Shown: one piece after another, positions 21,549 through 34,541 of the stretch | Layout of the letters: each line of letters starts with the position of its first letter | Position numbering within the stretch: position 1 is the first letter of the stretch | Origin: Saksenaea vasiformis B4078 | Taxonomy: Eukaryota; Mucoromycota; Mucoromycetes; Mucorales; Saksenaeaceae | Assembly (NCBI GenBank): GCA_000697055.1 | Contig: JNDT01002374.1 | Location: 1 to 38,269, forward strand | DNA length: 38,269 nt | Direction of reading: 5' to 3' | Translations under genes and position numbers: made by a program | Notes under the pieces: generated by a model | Database searches by the model: none | What the model was told of the DNA's origin: nothing | Seen by the model: the letters and a program-made list of their open reading frames with translations, nothing else

Positions 21549-22767
21549 ATGGTCGCTTAGTAAGTAGACCGTTCCGAGAAACGAGAGAACAAAACGAAAG
21601 CTTAAAAGAAACCAATGCGCTTGCTGTCCCTCGGGCGGGATAGCTTGTATTGAGCTGTACAACTACGCCCTGTTCCATTCATGGACGCGATGCCATTGAA
21701 AAAAAAAAAAGAAATGCTTCGAGATCTCTCATGGCCAATGGAAGCGATCGGTATTGATCTTTCTTTTTTCTTTCTTTCAGCACCGTTCCCTCCGCCAACC
21801 AAGTGCTCGTTCCTGAGACTCACTTGAAGAAGCAGAAGGCTGCTGCCAAGGCTGCCGCTGAGACTGCCACCAAGAAGGCTGAGCTCCGCAAGGCAAGTAT
21901 TCTTTTCGAGTTATCTATAAGGAAAAAAAAAGGGGGATTGGTGGCGATGGATATGATGAAAATTATTACCTCTTGGCTAGCCTAAAGGGCGATGCTGTCA
22001 AAGAATTAACCATCTTTCGGGGCTGAAAAAAAACCATTGGCCTTTCCCGGGAAAAAAGTGTGAAAAAAACGAAGGGGGATTGGGTTGACGCGTCATTTTG
22101 CTATGGATGCTAATTGAGAAATATGATGATTTTTCAACAGGCCAAGCTCATCAAGCGCCGCGAGATCTTCAAGCGCGCCGCCAAGTACAACAAGGAGTAC
22201 CAGGCTGCTGAGAAGAACGAGATCCGTCTCCGTCGCCAGGCCAAGTCCAAGGGTAACTACTACGTTCCCGCCCAGCCCAAGTTGGTCTTCGTTGTCCGTA
22301 TCCGCGGTATCAACAACATTGCTCCCAAGCCTCGCAAGGTTCTCCAGCTTCTCCGTTTGTTGCAGATCAACAACGGTGTCTTCATTCGTTTGAACAAGGC
22401 TACTTCCCAGATGCTTCAGTTGGTTGAGCCCTATGTCACCTACGGTACCCCCAACTTGAAGACCATCCGTGAGCTCGTCTACAAGCGTGGTTACGCCAAG
22501 GTTGACAAGCAGCGCATCCCTCTCCACGACAACGCCATCATCGAGAAGGCCCTTGGCAAGTACGGTATCATCTGTGTTGAGGATCTTATCCACGAGATCG
22601 CCACCGTCGGTCCCCACTTCAAGGAGGCCAGCAACTTCTTGTGGCCCTTCAAGCTCTCCAACCCCAACAACATGTGGAAGACCCGCAAGTTCAACCACTT
22701 CGTCGAGGGTGGTGATGCTGGTGACCGTGAGCACTTCATCAACAAGTTGGTTCAGTCCATGAACTAA
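21549..22767 (+). CDS. RPL7: 60S ribosomal protein uL30 (L7), three exons, one GC-AG intron
   Basis: Predicted 249-residue component of the large ribosomal subunit. Exons: 21549-21559, 21781-21892, 22141-22767. The first exon encodes only MVA plus two bases (unspliced RNA would read a stop at once). Exon 2 gives [20 protein letters not shown] and an Ala/Lys-rich helix. Exon 3 carries the uL30 core: [54 protein letters not shown] and the C-terminal [14 protein letters not shown]. Codon use in exon 3 is strongly biased to C-ending codons, as for a highly expressed gene. Intron 2 begins GCAAGT instead of GTAAGT; phase and family sequence leave no alternative, since the nearby GTATTC would break the frame. 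That intron carries a C/D-box snoRNA. AATAAA follows at 22794-22799. Confidence 0.97.
21945..22037 (+). ncRNA. Intronic C/D-box snoRNA, snR39/snoR39BY-like
   Basis: This lies within L7 intron 2 (21893-22140). C box ATGATGA is at 21953-21959 and D box CTGA at 22023-22026, about 63 nt apart, normal for this class. Directly upstream of the D box, AACCATCTTTCGGGG (22008-22022) is complementary to the conserved large-subunit rRNA stretch CCCGAAAGATGGT. By the rule that the base paired five nucleotides upstream of the D box is methylated, the target is the G just before GAAAG (about G805 in yeast 25S numbering, from memory), two bases from A807, the target of yeast snR39 and snR59. Those two yeast snoRNAs also sit in RPL7 introns, so the host gene seems conserved. 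A short GATGG / CCATT terminal stem can be drawn but is weak, so the ends are approximate. Confidence 0.82.
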
Positions 22768-23545
22768 GTTCCTTTCTCTTCCTGCATCTGCTGAATAAAA
22801 AAAAAACATAATTTTTTTTGTTCGACTTCTTTCTTTTTTCCTCGAAGATCATGGTGGCTTAGTCCGAAGTAAAAAAAAAAGTTTGATTGGGGATTCCATA
22901 TCATGGAATGGGTGTTGTGTAAGTGGTTGAAGCACTTTTTTTTTTTCTGAATCCGATGCAAGTGTTCTTAACCTGACCTAAGTCTGTGTGTGTGCTTTTG
23001 TGCCTATAAGGTTATGCTTGAAGCAGGTCAAACTGAAAACGACACATGCCCTTTTTTGGTTGTGGCATCGTCGATTTAATTTAAGCAACGTTTTTTCAGT
23101 CAGTCAGTCTCAAAACTCTATTTCAAAAATCCGACGAGGTCTGTGACACGCTGGTTAAAAAAGATCTTCTGGTCTCCAGGTAAGAAAAAGAAAGCCTGTT
23201 TGTGAGTTATTTTTAGATGATTGGTATACTTGATTTGGGAATGCTTTTCTTTTTTATTCTTTTTGGGGTTTGTAAACAATACAATGAAACATCCAGGTAA
23301 ATTCGTTCCATTCACAAGCAAAAAATGGTGTACATGTATGTATATAAAAAGGAAAGGGACGGGAAAGGGAACCTGCATTGACGTGACGACAAATGTGCCT
23401 TGTCATGCAAAAAATGAGAGTTGATAATGTACAATGAGTTATGTGCTATATATAAACAACAAAGCCAAGGGAAGGGGAGGAAATAGGGGAAAGCGAAAAC
23501 AACCCAGGAAAAAAAAAAAGAAAAATAGTAAGCCTTGCTGTCTGT
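22768..23545. other. Convergent spacer between L7 and the secreted-protein gene
   Basis: This holds the L7 3' flank with its AATAAA (22794-22799), several poly-A/T runs and a GTCA-type short repeat near 23098-23109. No coding region is supported. Confidence 0.6.
22794..22799 (+). terminator. Poly(A) signal AATAAA of the L7 gene
   Basis: A canonical AATAAA 27 bases after the stop codon. Confidence 0.55.
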
Positions 23546-24379
23546 CTAAATTCTCGCAAGATAGGCGTACTGAGTCATAAATGTGGTTGGGTGGTGGTCT
23601 TCGCTCGCGACGGGACGTGTAACAAGATGGTGTAAGCGTGATTTTAAAGATGGCGTTTCGTCGGCGTGTTCTGTGGGCCATGATGAGACAGACAGTGTAA
23701 ATTGTTGATTATCTTGAGGAAACGCGATGTTAAAGTAATCCAGGACGCTTTGTAGATCTCTGACAGTGTGGTCCAGTAGGTCGGGAAGAACGTGCTGATC
23801 CAAGATATCAAAAATATGACCAACGTGGGTTGCTACGTAACGATCGAGACTGGACGAGATTTGGTCAGCCTTATCTGTTAGACAATGTGAGTTCACTGTT
23901 CTTGTGGAAGTCTCTGGACAATGGCTCCGCAGCACGTTCCGAATATGATCCTCCAATGCTGGTCGGCTCAGCTGCTCCGCTACCCGGTCCCAAGCCAACG
24001 GGAGATTTCCTTCCGTATGAGCTTGAATAGCACCCGCAATCTGGGCCTGCAGAATATCAGCGTCCATCATTTCATTGATTGTTGTTGTTTCTTCTTCTTC
24101 CGCCACGGTAGGTTCGATTTCCGTGGTTGATACAGCGATACGACTTTGGAATAGATCGGCGATCTCTTTACAACTACTCGAAACAATCGACTCGAGATGT
24201 TCAAATTGCCAATGTATTGCGACGAGTTGTGCAAAATGGTCCATATTTACATCGAAACATGATGTATCCGCCATGTTACAGTCCTCTACTACGGATGATG
24301 ATGGTGATTCAGGTTCCACAGGTAAAGCCAGTGATGTGGCAAAGAGAAAGCCTAGTGATAACCACACATGTTTCATCAT
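23546..24379 (-). CDS. Predicted secreted protein of unknown function, single exon
   Basis: A 277-residue intron-free reading frame. It begins MMKHVWLSLGFLFATSLALP, a clear signal peptide with likely cleavage after about residue 18. I do not recognise the family. The mature part is acidic and helical-looking, with repeated hydrophobic heptad-like blocks (HFAQLVAIHWQFEHLESIV, LDRYVATHVGHIFDILDQHV, LPDLLDHTVRDLQSVLDYF). It has five cysteines (near 34, 41, 70, 154 and 166), so one or two disulfides are possible. There is no transmembrane helix after the signal and no recognised catalytic motif. It lies 197 bases downstream of the palmitoyl-thioesterase stop, same strand. An extracellular or cell-wall protein restricted to this lineage is a reasonable guess, nothing more. 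Confidence 0.75.
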   Translation of the reverse strand: MMKHVWLSLGFLFATSLALPVEPESPSSSVVEDCNMADTSCFDVNMDHFAQLVAIHWQFEHLESIVSSSCKEIADLFQSRIAVSTTEIEPTVAEEEETTTINEMMDADILQAQIAGAIQAHTEGNLPLAWDRVAEQLSRPALEDHIRNVLRSHCPETSTRTVNSHCLTDKADQISSSLDRYVATHVGHIFDILDQHVLPDLLDHTVRDLQSVLDYFNIAFPQDNQQFTLSVSSWPTEHADETPSLKSRLHHLVTRPVASEDHHPTTFMTQYAYLARI

Positions 24380-24456
24380 TTGTTGAAGAAGTAAAGAAAA
24401 GATGTAGTAGTGGAAAAAAAAGAGTAAGAAAATTGGTTATCTAATTTATAAATAAC

Positions 24457-24478
24457 TTTTTTTTTTTTTTTTTTTTTT
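24457..24478. repeat. Poly-T (22) tract
   Basis: An unbroken T run between the secreted-protein gene and the thioesterase gene, reading as poly-A on their coding strand. It lies just past the thioesterase 3' end. Confidence 0.9.
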
Positions 24479-24576
24479 GCCCAGATTTCCGTCTCTCCAC
24501 TAAATTACGGATGACGAATAAAAAAAGGCGCATGTGATTTCTGTTTCTCTCTTTATTTCCCTGGGTTATGCCAAGT

Positions 24577-26020
24577 TTAGTATTTGCTTTGATCCAACAA
24601 TCGATGAGGAGGAGAAGGATGATCGTCAGCCAGGTAAGGCCAGACGACCTCATTTTCAAAATAGTCGTCGGAGATTTGCATCTATAGGGTTACATCATAA
24701 GTCTAAAAATCTAGACGTGTGTTTCCCAATTTTTACATGATCTCCCGGGCTAACCAAAAATTTGAGTCGTCCTTGGCGATCGAGGCTTTTGAGCCCCAGC
24801 CAATCCTCTCTGTATAAAGCCAGCTGTTCCAGTGGCACCAATGTACCTTCCTCATCCAGATCCCAAAACCACTATTTCCTTTCTAAATCGAAACTTCTCC
24901 GAGATTCTTTCTCTTACCGCCGTTTGTGAGGGTTTCAACATGACATCGTCGGCAAATCGGATCATAACAAATGCCTCTAATTGTGCTATATGCGTTGTAT
25001 ATGTCCGATTTTTAGACGCACGGTCGTTATTCAAATCCGGAAGAAAGATGTTGTTTTCAAGGTACTCTACATTGTTTACATAGATATTAGAACAAGGTTA
25101 TTCCTGGTAAAAGGAAAAAAAAAAAAAAAAGAAAGGAATGACTTTCTTGTTTACCTTGAATCCGATTGGGGTCCTTGAAATACTGAGCTTGTACGACGCG
25201 GTGTTGTACATAACTCGAATAAACCCCGAGTCGAACAATGGCTCGCATTAATGAGCATTTAACATCGTTTGGATTGACACAGTTGGGAATATCAGAGACA
25301 CCTTGATAAGTTAGCAAAAGAAAATAAGCTTATCGAATCCCTTATTTTTTTTTTTTTTACCTGCATGGGGTGAACCAAACGTGATTAAACGACGTATAGG
25401 TGGTTGATTGCACCGTTGAGCATAGGCTCTGATATGAAGCGACTCAGCTATAAAGTAGGCACTAATTTATCGCAATAGAACTTGCCTCAGAAATAAGCCT
25501 CCCTAAGATGATATATTAAAAAATGAACTGCTCTATATTTTAGTTACCTGTGAGAACCCAATAGCATTGAACCCATCTGCTAATTCAGGAATACTAGCCA
25601 ACTGTTGGCACACAGAATTGACCTGTTTATCTTTTTCTATTTAGAAAAAAAAAAGTTGCCCCTATCACATTGTCTCTTGTGTACTTGCCTGTTCGTCAAC
25701 AACACCGAAAAAGCCAGCATGTTGATCGTCTTCCGCTGTACTGCCGATTTGAATGCTATGTACAAATGTACCTGGCAGTAGTTCTTGTAGAAATTGCGTG
25801 ATTCGCCCCATGGATTTGGGATTGCAACAGTCATCTCCCATGCCATGCCAAAGTACAACTAGTCTTTGGGCTTAGCGTTTCAACTCTTGACCCTCCTTAG
25901 CCAACTTACTAGGGCTGTGCGCTGTTGATAAAATAAATGCTCCGTTCACATTCAACAAGACTTCTTACCTATACAGTTACCAATGAGGCTCAACAACAAA
26001 AGTTGAAATGGAATTCGCAT
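24577..26020 (-). CDS. PPT1: Palmitoyl-protein thioesterase (PPT1 family), about ten exons
   Basis: Predicted 313-residue lysosomal/vacuolar enzyme that removes palmitate from cysteines of S-acylated proteins. Exons: 26020-25969, 25921-25910, 25870-25689, 25622-25548, 25502-25486, 25428-25361, 25301-25155, 25066-24918, 24871-24737, 24681-24577. MRIPFQLLLLSLIGNC is a signal peptide. VVLWHGMGDDCCNP is the family start, and the alpha/beta-hydrolase nucleophile sits in GFSQGG with Ser about 106. The acid is Asp about 225 (RFADDVMLKP), and the His is about 279 in SPGDH, followed by ENEVVWPYL. The introns after exons 3 and 5 start with GC (AG|GCAAGT); both are required for frame. Exons 2 (12 nt) and 5 (17 nt) are microexons. 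Skipping the 12-nt exon also keeps frame, so that part is uncertain. Length agrees with animal PPT1 (about 306). Confidence 0.9.
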
Positions 26021-28330
26021 CTTTTTAACTTTCCGTGTCGTTTGGCGATAAGGGCTGTCTCTCTCTAAATTGTTCACTTGATAATACGAGTCACCTTCCT
26101 CTTTTGTTTCCGGCTGCTTGTTGTGAGTAAGTTGTACAATTCTCATAGGCGGCAGTGGCTGTTTGTTTGAAGGAACAATAAGCTTTCACTCACAATGCTT
26201 ATATTTGCTACCCAAGAAAAGATGAATAGGCTTGTGATGGATTACAAGGACCTTGCTCCTTGAGCTACGCAACATTTGCTCCATCAGGTGCAGAAGTTCG
26301 TAGCAATAAGTGCTTCTGATGTACGCTGTTGTCTGATTTACGTGAAACCCCTGAAGGGTAACCCTGTGCCTTTATAGAATTGCCTTGACCGTGGAGGTGC
26401 CCACGTTATGTGTGCAACGACTGCAGGGGAAGAGGGGACTTGAAACGATGGTTACTTCTCGTGAGGTATACAAAGATGGCCATACAAATGGGCAAACCTT
26501 TGTGTTTATGGTTGGACAGAAGCGCTTCAAGATAGAGGTCATGGAACCTCAGCAACTGACAACAATCGCGTCATATGTATGGACAATCCAACTGTGTACA
26601 GCGATGTTTGTTGATTACCTGCTGACTTGGGACGGGCACTTCCGTCTCTAGAAGTACCTCTGTGTATGCTAATGCGGACTATCGCAGGAAAATACGTAGT
26701 TCGGTCAAGTGCACGTAACTACTTTGGCCGAATCTCAAGCAGTTCATTGAAGCGCTGTAAATGTCGAGACGCACTTTGTCGCTTCTAACAGGCTGAGATG
26801 ATGAATTGCTGCTGTTGTTTTAGGTTTATATCGATCAACATCAGAATCGTGAATCTATCCTAGCTTGGAAACAAACGCATGCTGAGCAATCAGGAGGAGC
26901 AAATATTCACACATCATAGGCAGATCTCATCTAAGAAATTGAATCTCCAGTCAAGCATCTGACCAGCCTACGGTGAATTTTTGCAGCAATTTTAATAGAC
27001 ATCGTTTTATTAGATTCTTATTTGACTCAGCCAGCTACGGAAAGCACGTTCCGCACAAACGAATGAACTCTAACTTTGCTGTACAAGGCTGGGGATAATG
27101 GGATACTCGTTCACGGCCAAATAAATCTTCCGGCAGCCAATCTTCAAGGCTAGAAAGTAACATTTCTGCGAAGGCAGTTTAAATGCTTCTGTAGTAAAAT
27201 GCTTATTAATTAGGGGCTATATAGCATGGTCTATCATTATCTTCTACAAATGCCACCAAAGGTTGCGTGATCCACAGGCAGCGCAACGTGATACGCGTAA
27301 GAAAAGAAAGGAGCAAAGCCCGAATGAGCCTTTTCAAAGTCTCTAGTGTGCACGAAGGACAAGTTCAGCCTTGCAAATCGGCAGTGTACATCCGAGTACT
27401 GAAAGGTAGCTATTGCCCATTATAGAGAAAGATGTAGACGAAACTGAAGGCAATAATGTGTCTGAACTTGTGGAAGAGGGAGGCCATTTGTTCCTCTGAA
27501 GGATCAACTATTCCGCGCAAACACTATAATAGACTTTCCCGGAGAAATGGTCATATCTTTCAAGAATAACCCCGGTAAGAGATTGTAACCTTAAACTTAA
27601 AATTGAAGACCCACACCGTGTTTGTAGATGTGGCTATATATCAAATTTCCTGAAAAGTCGATTCTTGATATTAGCGCGTTCGAAATTCAAGAGAAGCATT
27701 GTAGGATCCGGTAAGCAGTGCAGCTTTCATTATCTCTACTATTTCACATAACACGTAAAGCTGATCTTGATATAAAATTAGCAAAACTATTTAAAGCATA
27801 TTAAGATTATTCCAGCCAGCTCTTCTCTTGTCACAAGACGTCAAACCTATCGGATTCGTGGTCAACAGTAGGAAATGACGCTCTGCTGTTTTTGTCCCAC
27901 GCTTGTCAAGAACGAGAGCGACGCCGTTACCCCACAGCCCACCAGTTGTACTTATCAAAGATAACGTTTTTTGTTTGGCGAATAAAAAATAGTTGATGAA
28001 GATGAGTCTGCACAAATTACCCAAAATTTGACTTATCTAAAGCAGCAAGTGTAAAAGTCAGTTGAGAGCCACATGCGCACAAAGCTCTGCGGAACACTGT
28101 AAGCGTTGTCGCCAGCATTGATGATTTTCAGTAACAGTTAACCGGTCGATCGAACGGAAGAGGTTTTGTATCCGAACTAAGCTGGCTCGGACCGGGTAAA
28201 AACGTCACTTTCCGATCTGGAGAATAAGAAAAAGCCGAAAAGCCGAAGCCATTTCAATGGCCGCCCGCATCACTAAATTTGCCTTTAGTGAACTACCCGA
28301 AAAGCCTTCTCTTTTTCTGATCACACAAAC
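26021..28330. other. 2.3-kb gene-free region, possibly decayed coding sequence
   Basis: This lies between the thioesterase (-) and L14 (+) genes. The longest frame (26385-26651, +, 88 codons) has no recognisable domain. From 26824, a plus-strand frame reads VYIDQHQNRESILAWKQTHA and continues past several in-frame stops; protein-like stretches recur in shifted frames up to about 27500. No terminal repeats, target-site duplication or known transposase motif was seen. It may be an old gene or element eroded beyond recognition, or plain intergenic DNA. The last 100 bases are the L14 promoter. Confidence 0.4.
28271..28290. promoter_or_regulatory. Inverted repeat in the L14 promoter
   Basis: CACTAAA and TTTAGTG form a perfect 7-bp inverted repeat with a six-base loop, 41 bases upstream of the L14 start codon. 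It could be a factor-binding palindrome or a hairpin in the leader; its function is unknown. Confidence 0.4.
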
Positions 28331-28864
28331 ATGGTGGTATGTCATCCGAGACGGGTTGGAGATGATCTGGAAGAACGAACATATGAAGGAGAACAAGAGG
28401 ATGGATGGATGAAAAGACGACTAATTCTTGGATTTTTTTTTCTTAATCAATAGCAAGGCTCTTTCAAGCGTCAAGTCGAGGTTGGCCGTGTGGCTCTCAT
28501 CAACTACGGTCCCGATGCCGGCAAGTTGGCCGTCATTGTGGAAATTATCGACCACAACCGTGCTCTCATTGATGGTCCCACCACCGGTGTTGTCCGTCAA
28601 GCCTTCCCTTACCGTCGCATGACCTTGACCCCCTTGGTTGTCAAGGGTCTTCCCCGCGGTGCCGGTCAGAAGGTCGTTAAGAAGTACCTCGAGAAGAACG
28701 ACACCATCGCTACCTGGAACAAGTCCAACTGGGCTCAGAAGATTGCCCGTCGCGAGGTTCGCGCCAACTTGTCCGACTTCGACCGATTCAAGTTGTTGAA
28801 GTTGAAGAACAAGCGTCGCTTCATCGTTGGCTCCGCCGTTGCCAAGGCCAAGAAGTCTGCTTAA
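28331..28864 (+). CDS. RPL14: 60S ribosomal protein eL14, two exons
   Basis: Predicted 138-residue large-subunit protein. Exons: 28331-28336 and 28454-28864. The first exon is only ATGGTG, a two-codon leader exon; the acceptor AATAG joins it to [20 protein letters not shown], the start of the KOW-like eL14 fold. [20 protein letters not shown] and the basic C-terminal helix region ([11 protein letters not shown], ending AKAKKSA) complete the family pattern. Length matches fungal L14. Codon use is as biased as in L7, consistent with high expression. The leader upstream of ATG is pyrimidine-rich. AATAAA lies at 28894-28899. The gene converges on the deubiquitinase gene, whose stop is 190 bases away. 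Confidence 0.95.
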
Positions 28865-28893
28865 ACTTTTTTTCTCAGTGTTTGCTTTGGCGT

Positions 28894-28899
28894 AATAAA
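28894..28899 (+). terminator. Poly(A) signal AATAAA of the L14 gene
   Basis: A canonical AATAAA 30 bases after the stop codon. Confidence 0.5.
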
Positions 28900-29054
28900 C
28901 ATGACGGAAAAAAAAAGAGAGAGAGACGAAAGCAGCCATTTATTGTCATGTTGATACGGAAACGAAAGGAACGTGGAATTTTGTGTAGTTTTTTTTTCTT
29001 TTTCCTTTCTGGGGTATGGGTTTTCTTTTTCTTGCACAAGAGAGAGAGGATAGA

Positions 29055-32936
<3,882 letters not shown>

Positions 32937-33529
32937 GACAGGTCGCTTCAACAAGGGGGAGAGCGATTATTTCTGCCGATCACGCCTTTTTCAGGCGCAG
33001 CTTCCCAAGGTCCTGCGGGGAATGCATATAACGTTCGCGTCGTCCAATGAAATGAGTTCCTGTCCTTTGACAACCATAAATGCCGTTATCATTATACCAG
33101 CATCATCTATCCATTTCCTGTTTCCGTTGTACAATATGACTCAAAGGTTAATGATGAGACTCTTTGCCTCAAAAAAGGCATCTATTTGTTCACTTCGAGA
33201 AACTAGCTTTGAAACATGCAACAGCAAAATATGTGGATACGGAAATAGAAATCCGGATAGTAAGAGCATGTTTAATATGAAGAGTGCAGAACAAGGAGAC
33301 TTTACAGAAGTTCGAAGAATGATTTGCAAAACAGTTGCTTTCGAACAAATGAAAGCACTTCCCAAGTCGTCAGAACCCGCGGTCACAGAGATTTCTGGCG
33401 GCATTTAAAAAGCGTCCCTCCAAAAAGGCAGCAGCCTATTGACAAAACAAGTCGTTGAACCGAGTGGTTGAGGTGTTGTAATCGCCTTCTCAATAGCCAC
33501 CACAAGTCTTTCATAGTTGATTGTTTTAT
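32937..33529. promoter_or_regulatory. Shared divergent promoter region of deubiquitinase and ubiquitin-ligase genes
   Basis: These 593 bases separate two head-to-head start codons, so both promoters must lie here or overlap the genes. A plus-strand frame runs through it to 33408 (its ATG-started part would begin near 33137), and an antisense frame spans 33141-33404. Neither has a recognised domain. No clear TATA box was picked out. Confidence 0.55.
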
Positions 33530-34506
33530 ATGGAGCACAAGCTCAAAAAAGCTACAAGATCTAATAGCAACGGACGACGTTCATTAACCAGCCATCCCGA
33601 TTCCCTCGCCCAGTCTTCAAGCAGAGCTACCCGCGCAGCAAATCCAATTTCTGAGGCCGCTGTTAGCCTAACTTCAACTGAACGTTATAGCCTACGAAGC
33701 AAAAGGGATACAGTAGAACATTCATCCTCGTCGCCAAGTTCTATAAACGGCTATCGTCTCGAACCATCGACCAGGTATATACTTCAAAGCTATGCATAAC
33801 CCAAGTCTGGTAATTAATATGTCTATCCTTAGCAAGCGACAATCTTCAAAACGCAAGCAAGTCGATTCTGACGTCTCGACACCCATTGCCTCCATCAGCA
33901 ATCCACGAGCCAAGCGTAGCAAGACAGCCGCCACAAAAGCGCCACAGAAGCGTCGGTTAAAGACAAGAAGAATGGATGTAAAAGATCCCACCGGTGAAGA
34001 ATCGCAACGATCAGGTAGAGGAAGAGAAAAGGATTTAAAGCTGCAAAAATCTGCATCGATTGCCCACGAGAAAAAGGCAGGAAATCTTCGATCTCATAAC
34101 GAAGATAACTGTGCCGCAGAGGGAAAGATGAAGAAAGTCCAGAAAGCTACAGATAATGGAAAATCAAGAAAAGGAAAATCTAAGGCTGTTAAGCCGGAAA
34201 ATGAAGCAGATGAACCGACAACTCAATCAAAATCAAAGTAAAAAAAACAAAGGCTAACAGAAAGGAAGGAAGAAAATACTTACTTTATGTATTAGATTGA
34301 CCACGACTAAACGGTCTCGTAAATCAAAAAAGCAAGAAGATCCAGAACAGTTGGAGACAGAAACAATCGAAGAGGTTGATTCAGATGGTTCACCAGTATC
34401 ATACTTTAACTATTTCGAGGGAGAGGATATTGATGAAGAGATGGACGACGAAGAGGACATGGGACATGGTACACTTGATGATGATGATGTCGACGATGAT
34501 GATGAC

Positions 34507-34541
<35 letters not shown>

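Noticed and set aside
21560..21780. A second snoRNA in L7 intron 1
   Set aside because: The intron is long enough, but no C/D pair with correct spacing and no convincing H/ACA hinge and ACA box could be placed.
22093..22809. A 238-codon minus-strand open frame opposite L7 exon 3
   Set aside because: It is the antisense shadow of a strongly C-ending, codon-biased ribosomal protein exon. It reads as Val/Leu/Gly/Asp-rich low complexity and has no family features.
28337..28453. A snoRNA in the L14 intron
   Set aside because: A GATGATC stretch resembles a C box but there is no D box at suitable distance.
28421..28939. A 172-codon minus-strand open frame opposite L14
   Set aside because: Same cause as above: antisense of a biased ribosomal protein gene.
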